Source: Aquimarina mytili (GTDB taxonomy: Bacteria > Bacteroidota > Bacteroidia > Flavobacteriales > Flavobacteriaceae). From it: a stretch of DNA of 64,000 bases. This document shows positions 34,632 to 44,839 of the stretch, in pieces (position 1 is the stretch's first letter; each line of letters opens with the position of its first letter). Location: assembly GCF_016735115.1 (NCBI RefSeq), contig NZ_JAERQJ010000003.1:186001-250000 (forward strand). The letters are read 5' to 3'. Position numbers and translations under genes: made by a program. Under the pieces are notes generated by a model, which was not told the DNA's origin, ran no database searches, and worked only from the letters and a program-made list of their open reading frames with translations.

Positions 34632-35288
34632 ATGGATTTCGAAGCGTTATTTCAATTTCTAAATGATTTACAAAACAACAATCATAAAGAGTGGATGGAT
34701 GCAAATAGAAAGCGTTATCAAGCTGTAAGAAATTCATTTATCCAATGGTTGGATGATTTAGACACCAAACTAGCTGCAATAGATCCTGAATATTACCCTA
34801 CTCCTGGAAAAAAAGGAATCAATCGTATCAATAATAATCTTCTTTTTCATCCAAATAAACCCGTATATAAGGATCATTTTGGCGCAGGGTTAGATCAAAA
34901 GACTAAGCAAGGTGATTTTTATATCCATATTGGTATATCAGAATGCTTATTAGCCGGTGGATATTGGAAACCAGAAAACAAAATATTAAATAGTATTCGA
35001 GAAGCTATTGATTATAACGGTGAAGATCTTGTAAAGATTTTAAACAAAAAGAGTTTTAAAAATACCTTTGGAAGTTTATACCCTGATAACGATATGTTGA
35101 AATCTGCACCTAAAGGGTATAACAAGGGTCATGAACATATAGACCTACTGCGACATCGAACTTTTGCTGTTGTACATGAGTTAAAAACTGAAGACGTTCT
35201 TAAAGAAGATTTTACAGACAGAGTGATTATGGTGTATAAAGAAATGCTTCCTTTTAGAAAATATCTACGTCAAGCCGTGACCGTTTAA
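34632..35288 (+). CDS. DUF2461 family protein
   Basis: A 218-residue soluble protein of the DUF2461 (TIGR02453) family. It shows FLNDLQNNNHKEWMDANRKRY at the start (here given in part: NNNHKEWMDANRKRY), RINNNLLFHPNKPVYKDHFGAGL and YIHIGISECLLAGGYW. Function unknown. It follows the deoxynucleoside kinase gene closely and converges with waaA. Confidence 0.88.
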   Translation: MDFEALFQFLNDLQNNNHKEWMDANRKRYQAVRNSFIQWLDDLDTKLAAIDPEYYPTPGKKGINRINNNLLFHPNKPVYKDHFGAGLDQKTKQGDFYIHIGISECLLAGGYWKPENKILNSIREAIDYNGEDLVKILNKKSFKNTFGSLYPDNDMLKSAPKGYNKGHEHIDLLRHRTFAVVHELKTEDVLKEDFTDRVIMVYKEMLPFRKYLRQAVTV

Positions 35289-35299
35289 TTTTGAGGTAC

Positions 35300-36559
35300 T
35301 CATTCTTGATTTGAAATTTCTGTAATTTTAGTTTCCAAATACGCAACAATCATATTTGTTGCCCCAGTATTACTATTTATGAAATGCCCAGCTATCATTC
35401 CAGTTTTTTCTCTAAATTTTTTATCATCAATAAGTTTATTAATAATCTTAGAAAATTCTTCTGCCTTAGATACAGAAAACAATCCAGCTAATTTCTGAAG
35501 CTGCTTTGCTTCTCTAAATTTATCAAAATTCTTGCCTATAACAATAGGAATACCAAACGTAGCAGGCTCCAAAATGTTATGCAAACCTCCTGTTCCCATT
35601 GCTCCACCAACATATGCAATATCCCCGTAACTATATACTCGTGATAAGTACCCAATAGTATTCATTATAAACACTTGACATTCTGATAGGTCTCTCCTAT
35701 CTTTTTCAGAATACAAAACGGTACTCTTCTTAATTTTCTGTTTGAGGGCATTTACCGAAGCATCCTTAATCTCATGTGGTGCGATAATAAAACAAACTGC
35801 ATCTGATGCTTGATTGACAAAATCAACAAAGACAGCTTCATCTTCCGGCCACGAGCTACCTATTACAATACAAAGTCTATTATTAATAAATTCAGAAATA
35901 AAATCTACATGATTATCCATTTCAATTTGGTGACTAACCCTATCAAAACGAGTGTCACCACTTAAAGTAACATTTTCAAAACCCAGATTCTTGATCAGGC
36001 CCATTGAGATTGTATCTTGAACAAAAAAGTAATCTATGGTCTTTAAAGCTTTTCGCATAAACCCTCCGTACCATTTAAAAAACACCTGGTTTTCTCTAAA
36101 CGTAGTGGATATAAATACTGCTGGAATATCTTTAGCCTGCAAAGCTTTTAAATAATTAGGCCAAAACTCATATTTTACAAATACAGCAAGTTCAGGATGT
36201 ACATGTTTAATAAATTTGATTGCATTCAATTGGGTGTCCATAGGCAAATACACAATGACATCTGCAAGTGTGCTTTTTTTCTTTGCTTCGTATCCCGATG
36301 GTGAGAAAAAGGTAACTAATAATTTATGAGAAGGATATTTCTTTTTTAAAGCTTCCATAACCGGAACACCCTGTTCATATTCTCCCAAAGACGCACAATG
36401 GAACCAAAAAACGCGGTCTTTTTTAGATATTTTTTCTTCTAATATGCTAAAGCTTTCCTTTCTACCCTTTACAAATAATTTGAGCTTGGGTGTTAACAAT
36501 CCTATGATAGGCAGGATCCCGTTAAATATTGAGATGAAGAAGTTATATAAAATACTCAA
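35300..36559 (-). CDS. waaA: 3-deoxy-D-manno-octulosonic acid (Kdo) transferase
   Basis: Transfers Kdo from CMP-Kdo to lipid A precursors at the inner membrane. The 419-residue protein has an N-terminal membrane anchor, the WFHCASLGEYEQG motif with the catalytic Glu near residue 60, the KYEFWPNYL segment and the C-terminal GT-B motif YVGGAMGTGGLHNILEPA (nucleotide site). Length is usual for the family. Single gene, divergent from the lipase-like gene. Confidence 0.95.
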   Translation of the reverse strand: MSILYNFFISIFNGILPIIGLLTPKLKLFVKGRKESFSILEEKISKKDRVFWFHCASLGEYEQGVPVMEALKKKYPSHKLLVTFFSPSGYEAKKKSTLADVIVYLPMDTQLNAIKFIKHVHPELAVFVKYEFWPNYLKALQAKDIPAVFISTTFRENQVFFKWYGGFMRKALKTIDYFFVQDTISMGLIKNLGFENVTLSGDTRFDRVSHQIEMDNHVDFISEFINNRLCIVIGSSWPEDEAVFVDFVNQASDAVCFIIAPHEIKDASVNALKQKIKKSTVLYSEKDRRDLSECQVFIMNTIGYLSRVYSYGDIAYVGGAMGTGGLHNILEPATFGIPIVIGKNFDKFREAKQLQKLAGLFSVSKAEEFSKIINKLIDDKKFREKTGMIAGHFINSNTGATNMIVAYLETKITEISNQE

Positions 36560-36745
36560 AAATGATGGTTTTTATGAATTGCTAAAATACAGCTCTTTAT
36601 TGTAATACAATACTGAAATTTTTAAAGAAAAACCTTACTTGATTTAATAATACATCAAATTATTTATCTAAAATTTAAATAATATCTATAATTATTGTTA
36701 AAAAATAATTAATTTAACATCAACTAACACACAAACTCATCAATT

Positions 36746-38548
36746 ATGAAATTAAAAATTACTTTAATTGCATTTTTTTCCTATGCGCTATTATTTTCAC
36801 AAAGTTTTTTAGAAGTTCAGCTTCCAACACCAGATAAGCTTAGTCCTTTATTTATTGGTCCGTTGGTCAAATCTACAATTCATTATGGAGTGACACCATC
36901 TAACTACAATGGAAAAGTAATTGTATTTAATCATGGATATATTGATCTCAACCAAGGTCAATTTTTATTTGACAACTCTTTTTATCAAGACACTTACAAT
37001 CAAGGGTATCAAGCCGTTTTTGTAGCAACCACAAGAGGAAAAGGAATATGGATCAATGGACAGTTACTTGCCGAATCTATAGATATTATAACCGAAAAAT
37101 TTAATGTTCCTAAAGTATATCTTGTTGGCCATAGTAATGGTGGAAAAGCTTCAGAAGCAGCAATGTTTCAGTACGGCAAAAGAGATAAAGTTGAACGAGC
37201 TTTTGCTCTGGGAACACCATTTTGGGGAACTTACTTAGCTGATATTTCACAAATGCCCTGGCTTAATTGGGCCTGGAGGCTAACAGGCTTAAATGAGGGT
37301 GCAAGAACATCCACCACATATTATTGTAGAGATGTTGTTCGTCCTATCTTAGATAACCATCCAGACAATGAACCTGGAAAATTTGTAATTCTTGGAGCTT
37401 CAGGATTTTATAAAGGATCTACCATTGCTGCTCCTGCATTTTTACTTACTGGTGGAATTTTATTTGCTGCACAAGGAGTTAATGATGGAGTAGCTCCATA
37501 CAGCAGTACTTTGCGCCCAGGAGCAGAATATGTATTTACAAAAAATGACTCAAGAGCAATCTTTGATCATTTAGATGTCGGATTAGGGCAGTTTAGCTGG
37601 TCTTATATTAAATCGTATATAGAAAATCCGACTCTAAGAAGCAATGTATCCTTCAAAAAAAGTAGCAATAGCTCCAAGATTGAAAGCAATTATTACATCA
37701 TACATTCTGACAATGAATATGAACAAATTTTATTAGATCAAAACTCTTCTTATGCTATTGCCGAAATAATTCATGAAAAACCAGATGCCCAGTTCGAGAT
37801 TTTTGATCAAGCTAATAAAAAGGTTAATGGACAAAAGAGTCATAGAGAAAAAGAATATCAAACTGTCATTCCTATTACTAACACCAAATTAAAGCTAAAG
37901 AGTGATTCTCGATTTGCGGCTTTTATAAAACAAAATAATGGTATAAAAATGTCTTTAGAGCACATACAAAAAGGCAAATCTCAAGTATTGAAAGTAGATA
38001 TCTCTTCTAATGATAATACTAAAATATTAGATACCAAAACCGAAGTAAGAGGTGTAATTATGAGAACCGCAACTCTTGATGGCAAAAAACTTGAAGAATC
38101 ACCAGGGATTGTAACTTTTGACTATAAAAATGATAGTTATTACTTTGATACTTCTAGTTTAGAAGAAGGTGTATATAGCTTATTTTTAAATTCAGAAAGC
38201 AAAAACAATTTTAAAAGATCTTTAATCTCTGGATTTGTTGTTGGAGATATTCAAAAAGACTTGAATGGTATTGAAATTAATGATCAGCGTAGAAATTTGA
38301 AAAAATCTATGACCATAACACCTAATGCCGTTAAAAATGAAGCAAAAATATCGTTCACTGGTTATCAATTACCAAAAGATCTTACTATTAATATCTACGA
38401 TATTACAGGAAAACAAATTCAAAATTTTAACGTAAAAACAAATCAAAAATCTCAATTTGATATTTCTAATCACATAAAAACATTAGACAAAGGCATATAC
38501 CTGATTAGAGCAAATAAATTTGAAACCTTAAGGTTTATAAAAAAATAA
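36746..38548 (+). CDS. Secreted alpha/beta hydrolase (lipase-like) with T9SS C-terminal sorting domain
   Basis: A 600-residue exported enzyme. Signal peptide (about residues 1-19, ending LLFSQ), then an alpha/beta-hydrolase domain with the nucleophile elbow GHSNGGKAS (Ser about residue 131) and an Asp/His pair plausible further on (FDHLDVGLG near 280). The middle 300 residues form beta-rich domains. The last 75 or so residues (VKNEAKISFTGYQLPKDL ... GIYLIRA) are a type A T9SS sorting domain, so the protein is predicted to be secreted across the outer membrane by the gliding-linked T9SS. Substrate unknown; triacylglycerol lipase or polyester hydrolase are both possible. Confidence 0.82.
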   Translation: MKLKITLIAFFSYALLFSQSFLEVQLPTPDKLSPLFIGPLVKSTIHYGVTPSNYNGKVIVFNHGYIDLNQGQFLFDNSFYQDTYNQGYQAVFVATTRGKGIWINGQLLAESIDIITEKFNVPKVYLVGHSNGGKASEAAMFQYGKRDKVERAFALGTPFWGTYLADISQMPWLNWAWRLTGLNEGARTSTTYYCRDVVRPILDNHPDNEPGKFVILGASGFYKGSTIAAPAFLLTGGILFAAQGVNDGVAPYSSTLRPGAEYVFTKNDSRAIFDHLDVGLGQFSWSYIKSYIENPTLRSNVSFKKSSNSSKIESNYYIIHSDNEYEQILLDQNSSYAIAEIIHEKPDAQFEIFDQANKKVNGQKSHREKEYQTVIPITNTKLKLKSDSRFAAFIKQNNGIKMSLEHIQKGKSQVLKVDISSNDNTKILDTKTEVRGVIMRTATLDGKKLEESPGIVTFDYKNDSYYFDTSSLEEGVYSLFLNSESKNNFKRSLISGFVVGDIQKDLNGIEINDQRRNLKKSMTITPNAVKNEAKISFTGYQLPKDLTINIYDITGKQIQNFNVKTNQKSQFDISNHIKTLDKGIYLIRANKFETLRFIKK

Positions 38549-38582
38549 CTCTTAAACCAATAAATATTTAGTTTCCCTTCTT

Positions 38583-38628
38583 AAAGCGAAGTATTTTAGA
38601 AAGCGTCCTGCCTAAGATACTTCGCTTT
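38583..38628 (+). terminator. Intrinsic terminator
   Basis: AAAGCGAAGTATTTTAG (38583-38599) pairs with 38612-38628 over a 12-base loop with one mismatch. It follows the lipase-like gene. Confidence 0.7.
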
Positions 38629-38728
38629 ATCAAAATTCTTCAGCGTACAAAAATTTATCAAAACCAGCTATAACATTGGCAATAGCATCAATATTTTGTA
38701 CTTTCGTGAGGTTACAATACACGCATAC

Positions 38729-39898
38729 ATGAAGAAAATACAAATGGTTGATCTTAAGGGTCAATACGAACAAATCAAAGATCAAGTAGATTCGTCTGTA
38801 CTTGATGTTATACATTCAACAGCTTTTATTAATGGCCCTGAGGTTCATGCCTTCCAAAAAGAACTAGAAGACTACTTAGACGTAAAGCATGTGATTCCTT
38901 GCGCTAATGGTACCGATGCATTACAGATAGCAATGATGGGATTAGGTCTAGAACCTGGTGATGAAGTAATCACTGCTGATTTTACATTTGCCGCAACGGT
39001 AGAAGTTATTGCTTTATTAAGATTAACCCCGGTATTAGTAGATGTTGACCCTGATTCTTTTAATATAGATCCCGAGGCGATTAAAAAAGCAATTACACCA
39101 AAAACAAAAGCAATTGTACCCGTTCATTTATTTGGACAGAGCGCCAATATGGATGAGATTATGAGTATTGCTAAAGAGCATAACTTGTATGTGATTGAAG
39201 ATAACGCACAAGGTATCGGCGCAAACTATAAATTTGATACTGGTGAAGTAACTAAAACTGGCGCTATAGGTCATGTAGCATCTACCTCATTTTTTCCTTC
39301 AAAAAATTTAGGATGTTATGGTGATGGAGGTGCAATTTTTACCAATGATGATGATCTTGCACATACCATAAGAGGAATCGTAAATCACGGAATGTATAAA
39401 CGCTACCACCACGATGTTGTAGGTGTTAATTCGCGTTTAGACTCTATACAAGCCACCATCCTAAGGGCCAAATTGCCCAATCTGGACAACTATAACAATG
39501 CCAGAAGAGCAGCAGCAAGAAAATATAGTAAAGCTTTTGAAGGTGTTGAACATATCATTACACCTAAAGTTGAAGGAAATGGTTGTGGAACAGATCATAA
39601 TACAATCTGTGACACTTGTAATTGTCATGTATTTCATCAATATACTTTAAGAATCACTAATGGCAAACGAGATGATTTAGTTCAGCATCTTAATGATAAT
39701 AGTATCCCATGCGGAGTTTACTACCCGATCCCGCTACATAGTCAAAAAGCATACCAGGACGATCGCTATAACGAAGCTGATTTTCCAGTTACTAATCAAT
39801 TAATTAAAGAAGTAATTTCATTACCGATGCACACTGAGCTAGATGATGAACAAATCGATTTTATTACCAAAACCGTGATCAACTTTGTCAGCAAATAG
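38729..39898 (+). CDS. DegT/DnrJ/EryC1 family sugar aminotransferase with Cys-rich insertion
   Basis: PLP aminotransferase of the type that makes amino sugars for surface polysaccharides (WbpE-like). At 389 residues it has PCANGTDALQIAM (about 60), EDNAQGIGA, the PLP Lys in STSFFPSKNLGCYGDGGA (about 185) and a C-terminal YYPIPLHSQKAY. Near residue 285 lies an unusual insertion with six Cys and several His (NGCGTDHNTICDTCNCHVFH). The start at 38729 is chosen because the family N-terminus is KKIQMVDLKGQY and a promoter-like TACTTTCG overlaps the earlier codons. Not in a polysaccharide cluster here. Confidence 0.88.
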   Translation: MKKIQMVDLKGQYEQIKDQVDSSVLDVIHSTAFINGPEVHAFQKELEDYLDVKHVIPCANGTDALQIAMMGLGLEPGDEVITADFTFAATVEVIALLRLTPVLVDVDPDSFNIDPEAIKKAITPKTKAIVPVHLFGQSANMDEIMSIAKEHNLYVIEDNAQGIGANYKFDTGEVTKTGAIGHVASTSFFPSKNLGCYGDGGAIFTNDDDLAHTIRGIVNHGMYKRYHHDVVGVNSRLDSIQATILRAKLPNLDNYNNARRAAARKYSKAFEGVEHIITPKVEGNGCGTDHNTICDTCNCHVFHQYTLRITNGKRDDLVQHLNDNSIPCGVYYPIPLHSQKAYQDDRYNEADFPVTNQLIKEVISLPMHTELDDEQIDFITKTVINFVSK

Positions 39899-39937
39899 AC
39901 TTTTCAAAGTCGTATCAGGTTTACTTTATACTTTAGC

Positions 39938-39977
39938 TTTACATTCTTATGCAGAAATTTCTGTGTAAGAATGTAAA
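39938..39977 (+). terminator. Intrinsic terminator after the aminotransferase gene
   Basis: TTTACATTCTTA (39938-39949) and TAAGAATGTAAA (39966-39977) form a 12-pair stem, with a palindromic CAGAAATTTCTG inside. Confidence 0.7.
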
Positions 39978-40018
39978 ATACTAAAAAATGTCCCCTACTT
40001 AATACATTACCTACTACA

Positions 40019-42925
40019 ATGGATTCATTTTGTATCTGCTATAATATTTTTGATCATGGCTTTTCTGAAATCCCACCTTTACCAGAAGTTTATATTGTTG
40101 GTAAAACGAATGATGCCCTAGGATACATAGAAAAACAAGCTACTTCTCAAACTTTAGAAAGTTATAACATCTCATATTTAGAAACGGCTCATAAACAGCT
40201 TATCCAAATCTGTGCTGATCTAAAAATTGTTTCTTTAGAGCAACGATTTAAACCTGCTAAAAAAAGGAACAACATAGATCTATCTAAGTTATTACAAGAT
40301 CAAAAAACTAAAGAGATTATATCTGGATTTATAACCAGAAAACTATCTACTTTTTATAAGGTACTTCATACCAATCAATATCAGATAAGTTTTAACGCTA
40401 AGAGAAAAGACCCTATAAAACATTATAAAATATCAATTGGAGATAGTAAACTTCAACCCCTACTCGAATTTACCAAAATCGAAGAAGGTATTGATTATGC
40501 TTTTTATATAAAGAATGAGAGCGAAGTTCTAATCCCAAAGGATCATGATATACAAATATTATTAAATGATCCGTCATGGGTTATTGTAAACAAACAATTA
40601 TATCAAATTGCAAACTTAAATGCTAATAAGTTAAAACCATTTTTTAGCAAAGAAAAAATTACGATCGCTAATAAACATCTTAAAACATATCTGGAAAAAG
40701 TTATTATACCCATTATTAAAAACATTGATGTTGTTACTCATGGTTTTGAAATTATTACACTTCAAAATATAGTATCGTATCAAATTGAAATTGTCCAGGA
40801 TTTTATCCAGAACATTTATGTAGCAAAAGTTATTTTCGAATATGATCATACTACTTTTGAATATCACAGCAAAAAAACTACGGCTTCTAACGTTCAATTC
40901 GGAAATGATGATCACATAAAAATTATTCAGACAAAAAGGGATGTACAGGTAGAGAAAGAAGTCATTGATCAATTGCTTTCAAAAGGATTGCAGATTAACA
41001 ATAATTTATTGCTAGAAACTCAGCAACCTGCATCTGATGATCCATATCAAATTGTTGGGTGGTTGATCCAAAACCGATCACAACTCGAAAAAGATGGGTT
41101 TATCATCAAATTGCCCGTTTTTGAAGAAAAAACTGTGAGTATACTGCCATATGACATTAAAATAAGCACACATCAAAAAACGGATTGGTTTGATATTAAA
41201 GGTATTATTACGATAGGAAACCATGAAATACCTTTTGCTAAGTTTATAACACATATCAAACAAAATAATCGCTTCTTCCCAATCAATGATGAGCAGGTAT
41301 TTATTATTCCTAAAGAATGGATGACGCGATACCAAAAACTTACGGCTTTTGGAAAAACAGCTGACGATACTATACGGATTGCAAAAAGTAATTACACGAT
41401 ACTTAAAAATGTTGTTCCAACGCAACAGATTGCATTTAACAAGGCTACAGAAGAACAGTATGAAGTTCCTTCAACACTAAAAGCTACGCTGCGCCCATAC
41501 CAACAAGAAGGCTTACATTGGCTGATCAACCATTATAGCAACGGATTAGGAGCTTGCCTTGCAGATGATATGGGACTAGGAAAAACATTACAAACGATAG
41601 CCATGTTAGCTTTTGCAAAAGAACGGCTCACCCCAACAAATGAACCCGCAAAAACCATACATTTAGATTTGTTTAGCGATCCACTTGAGGTTAAAACGTA
41701 TCTTAAAACTTTAATTGTACTTCCGTCTTCTTTAGTTTTTAACTGGGCTCAAGAAATATTAAAATTTGCTCCGCACCTTAATATTACCAAATATACAGGG
41801 CCGGATCGCAAGAAATTAATCCCGTATTTAGAAACTTACGATATTATTCTAAGTACCTATACTACGGTTTCAAAAGACATCGAAACATTAAGAAAAATAG
41901 ACTTCACCTACTTAATTACTGATGAAAGTCAGCAAATTAAAAATAAAGAGTCTAAAATATTTAAGGCCATCAATAGTATTCAGGCTAGCCATAAAATTTC
42001 ATTAAGTGGTACACCTATAGAAAACTCACTCTCTGATCTATGGTCACAAATGGAATTTATCAACCCAGGTATGCTGGGTAGTTATGCTTTTTTTAAAGAT
42101 CACTTTAAAATTCCAATAGAAAAAAACCAAAATCAAGAACGTATTAAAGAGCTGCGAACCTTAATTGATCCTTTCATTCTAAGAAGAACAAAAGAACAAG
42201 TAGCCAAAGATTTGCCTGAGTTATCAGAACAAATTATTTATACTGAAATGCTTAGCGAGCAACAAAAACAATATGAATCCCAAAAATCTGCAGCACGAAA
42301 TTTATTATTAGGTATTGATTCTAAAGAGGCTACCAAAATCCATATCATCAATACACTAACCAAGCTTCGGCAATTGGCAAATCACCCTAAACTTATTAAT
42401 ACAGACACAACAGATCAATCAGGTAAATTCGAAGACGTAACAAATCATCTGCATACATTGGTGAAGTCAAACAAAAAAGTACTCATCTTTAGTTCTTTCG
42501 TTTCTCATCTTAATATATATGAAACATGGTGTACAATCCAAAATATACCCTATGTAACCTTAACAGGGCAAACAAAAGCCACAGATCGGGAAAAAATCGT
42601 AAACGAATTTCAGAACAATGATCAAATTCCTTTATTTTTTATCTCTTTAAAAGCTGGAGGTGTAGGACTTAACCTTACAAAAGCATCATATGTAGTCATA
42701 CTAGATCCCTGGTGGAACCCTTTTATCGAAAAACAAGCCATAGCCAGATCACATCGTATCGGGCAAACCAATAAGGTAATGGTTACACGATTTATTACCA
42801 AAAACAGTATTGAAGAAAAGATTATTCAATTACAAGAAAAGAAAAAAGGATTATCAGACGAAATAATCGACATCAACACAATGCCAGATTATATAGAACA
42901 AGACTTGGCTACATTACTTAATTAA
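40019..42925 (+). CDS. SNF2-family DEAD-like helicase
   Basis: A 968-residue SWI2/SNF2 ATPase. The C-terminal half carries the helicase motifs: I (CLADDMGLGKTLQT, about residue 520), II in the variant DESQ (about 640), III (LSGTPIENSLSDLWSQ), LRQLANHP, V (LKAGGVGLNLTKA) and VI (QAIARSHRIGQTNKV). The N-terminal 480 residues are poorly conserved and lack an evident SWIM zinc motif. Bacterial SNF2 proteins act in chromatin-like remodelling or RNA polymerase recycling; the role here is unknown. No restriction or defence partner is adjacent. Confidence 0.9.
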   Translation: MDSFCICYNIFDHGFSEIPPLPEVYIVGKTNDALGYIEKQATSQTLESYNISYLETAHKQLIQICADLKIVSLEQRFKPAKKRNNIDLSKLLQDQKTKEIISGFITRKLSTFYKVLHTNQYQISFNAKRKDPIKHYKISIGDSKLQPLLEFTKIEEGIDYAFYIKNESEVLIPKDHDIQILLNDPSWVIVNKQLYQIANLNANKLKPFFSKEKITIANKHLKTYLEKVIIPIIKNIDVVTHGFEIITLQNIVSYQIEIVQDFIQNIYVAKVIFEYDHTTFEYHSKKTTASNVQFGNDDHIKIIQTKRDVQVEKEVIDQLLSKGLQINNNLLLETQQPASDDPYQIVGWLIQNRSQLEKDGFIIKLPVFEEKTVSILPYDIKISTHQKTDWFDIKGIITIGNHEIPFAKFITHIKQNNRFFPINDEQVFIIPKEWMTRYQKLTAFGKTADDTIRIAKSNYTILKNVVPTQQIAFNKATEEQYEVPSTLKATLRPYQQEGLHWLINHYSNGLGACLADDMGLGKTLQTIAMLAFAKERLTPTNEPAKTIHLDLFSDPLEVKTYLKTLIVLPSSLVFNWAQEILKFAPHLNITKYTGPDRKKLIPYLETYDIILSTYTTVSKDIETLRKIDFTYLITDESQQIKNKESKIFKAINSIQASHKISLSGTPIENSLSDLWSQMEFINPGMLGSYAFFKDHFKIPIEKNQNQERIKELRTLIDPFILRRTKEQVAKDLPELSEQIIYTEMLSEQQKQYESQKSAARNLLLGIDSKEATKIHIINTLTKLRQLANHPKLINTDTTDQSGKFEDVTNHLHTLVKSNKKVLIFSSFVSHLNIYETWCTIQNIPYVTLTGQTKATDREKIVNEFQNNDQIPLFFISLKAGGVGLNLTKASYVVILDPWWNPFIEKQAIARSHRIGQTNKVMVTRFITKNSIEEKIIQLQEKKKGLSDEIIDINTMPDYIEQDLATLLN

Positions 42926-42961
42926 GTGCTATTTATTCTACAAATTGAACACAAGAAATGG

Positions 42962-42993
42962 TTTTGTTAACTCACCCAATTGCTCTATATTTA
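42962..42993 (+). promoter_or_regulatory. Predicted promoter of the amidohydrolase gene
   Basis: TTTTG (42962-42966) and TATATTTA (42986-42993) with a 19-base spacer, close to the Bacteroidota consensus (last base A instead of G). A start near 43000 leaves a leader of about 28 bases. Confidence 0.45.
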
Positions 42994-43027
42994 GCCTAAA
43001 TCAGTTCACTTTCACAAATCATCTATT

Positions 43028-44302
43028 ATGAAATATTTCTATACGCTGTTGTTTTCATTAACAAGCCTCTTCCTTTTTGCTCAAGACACATACATTCATT
43101 GCGGTAACTTAATAGATACTAAAACAGGAAAAGTACTTACAGAAAAAACCATAATCATTTCTGGTAATAAAATTAGTAAAATAGAAAGCGGTTACATCTC
43201 TGGAAAAAAAGACGATACCACAATTGATCTTAAAAACAAAACAGTGATGCCAGGCTTGATCGATATGCATGTCCACCTAGAAGGAGAAACCAACCCTAAA
43301 GCCTATCTCCAAAAATATACAGATAGTGAAGCTGACCTTGCCTATAACTCTGTTCGTTTTGCCGAAAAAACCTTGATGGCCGGTTTTACTACGGTAAGAG
43401 ATTTAGGCGGTAGTGGCGTCAATATTTCATTAAAAAAAGCAATTGCACAAGAAAAAATCAAAGGACCTAGAGTATTTACTGCCGGAAAGATAATATCAAG
43501 TACTGGTGGACATGGAGATCCTACAAATGGAAGCAAAAGATCCCTAATTGGAGATCCAGGACCAAAAGATGGAGTAGTAAATAGTGTAGAAGATGCCAAA
43601 AAAGCAGTACGCCAGCGATATAAAAATGGGGCCGATCTAATTAAAATTACGGCAACCGGAGGAGTACTAAGTGTAGCCAAAAGTAGCTCTAACCCACAAT
43701 TTACTGTTGAAGAGATCAAAGCGATTTGTGAGACAGCAAAGGATTATGGCTTTCATGTGGCTGCTCATGCCCATGGAGATGAAGGAATGCAACGAGCCAT
43801 TCTGGGAGGAGTTAAAACCATTGAGCACGGTACTCTTATGAGTGAAAAAACAATGGATTTAATGAAACAACATCATGCCTATCTTGTTCCTACCATAACT
43901 GCAGGAAAAGAAGTAACCGAAAAAGCAGCAATCAAAAATTATTATCCTGCTATTATTGTACCTAAAGCGTTAGAAATTGGCCCTAAAATCCAGAATACGC
44001 TTAAAAAAGCATATGATCGTGGTGTAAGTATAGCTTTTGGAACCGATGCTGGAGTATTTAAACACGGACAGAATGGAAAAGAATTTGGATTCATGGTAGA
44101 AGCTGGTATGCCCGCAATGGTTACTCTGCAAAGTGCTACCATCATCAATGCCAAAATTCTGAACATGCAAGATCAAATAGGGCAAATTGCTCCCGGTTTT
44201 TTTGCCGACATCATTGCGGTTAATGATGATCCTACTCAAAAAATTAATACTATGGAAAATGTGGTTTTTGTAATGAAAGAAGGTAAAGTGTATAAAAAAT
44301 AA
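43028..44302 (+). CDS. Secreted amidohydrolase (imidazolonepropionase/prolidase-like)
   Basis: A 424-residue metal-dependent hydrolase with an N-terminal signal peptide (cleavage likely after FLFAQ). It shows the HxH metal motif GLIDMHVHLEG (about residue 80), the carboxylated-Lys context LIKITATGGV (about 210), HAHGDEGM, and metal Asp in FGTDAGVF (about 345). Members of this group include Xaa-Pro dipeptidases and carboxypeptidase-like amidohydrolases, so a periplasmic peptidase role is plausible. The small lipoprotein gene follows six bases later. Confidence 0.88.
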   Translation: MKYFYTLLFSLTSLFLFAQDTYIHCGNLIDTKTGKVLTEKTIIISGNKISKIESGYISGKKDDTTIDLKNKTVMPGLIDMHVHLEGETNPKAYLQKYTDSEADLAYNSVRFAEKTLMAGFTTVRDLGGSGVNISLKKAIAQEKIKGPRVFTAGKIISSTGGHGDPTNGSKRSLIGDPGPKDGVVNSVEDAKKAVRQRYKNGADLIKITATGGVLSVAKSSSNPQFTVEEIKAICETAKDYGFHVAAHAHGDEGMQRAILGGVKTIEHGTLMSEKTMDLMKQHHAYLVPTITAGKEVTEKAAIKNYYPAIIVPKALEIGPKIQNTLKKAYDRGVSIAFGTDAGVFKHGQNGKEFGFMVEAGMPAMVTLQSATIINAKILNMQDQIGQIAPGFFADIIAVNDDPTQKINTMENVVFVMKEGKVYKK

Positions 44303-44308
44303 TAATTT

Positions 44309-44800
44309 ATGTGCACTACACAAGTATATTATGATGTAAAAAAAGTAACTCTAAAAGTGGTAACATTTGTATTGGCTTCTTTCTTAATAAGCTGCTCTCC
44401 ACAAAAAACGAATACCGATGATCTAACCTATAGCGTAAATAACTACTGCAAAAGATTGGACAACGAGTTCAAAACAAGCCAATTTATGTTAGAGAATATG
44501 CTCGAAAAAGATAGCATACCTCCTACCGCATGGTTTGTTTTCAAAAACAAAGGAACAAACTCTTTATTAACCTTATATTGGGGACGTTTTGCAATTGAGG
44601 TTAGAGATACCACATCAAACTATAATATAGATCAATTAAGGACTCGTTATGAAAAACTACATGAAGAAATGCGAAATATGCATCTGTGGTATGCTGAAGA
44701 TATTCCAAATAGAGCTCAAATCACAAAACTTAGAGATAAATTAATTGAATTAAACCTATTAATTAAGGAAGTTAATAAAATTCCAATTACTAAAAAGTAG
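44309..44800 (+). CDS. Hypothetical lipoprotein
   Basis: No family recognised. The 163-residue protein has a hydrophobic segment ending in a lipobox-like LISCS (Cys about residue 29) and a following part that is charged and helical (RYEKLHEEMRNMHLWYAED, LRDKLIELNLLIKEVNK), suggesting a coiled-coil. The n-region before the hydrophobic stretch is longer than usual; no better internal start was seen. Directly follows the amidohydrolase gene, so they are probably co-transcribed. Confidence 0.55.
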   Translation: MCTTQVYYDVKKVTLKVVTFVLASFLISCSPQKTNTDDLTYSVNNYCKRLDNEFKTSQFMLENMLEKDSIPPTAWFVFKNKGTNSLLTLYWGRFAIEVRDTTSNYNIDQLRTRYEKLHEEMRNMHLWYAEDIPNRAQITKLRDKLIELNLLIKEVNKIPITKK

Positions 44801-44839
44801 ATCCATAATTCTTGTTTTATGACTTAACCATACCGGAAA

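Noticed and set aside
40019-42925. SNF2 helicase as part of a defence island
   Set aside because: Neighbours are an aminotransferase and an amidohydrolase; no methylase, nuclease or other defence partner is seen.
44309-44800. Lipoprotein start error with a better internal start
   Set aside because: No ATG, GTG or TTG closer to the hydrophobic segment gives a usable signal peptide, so the upstream ATG is kept.
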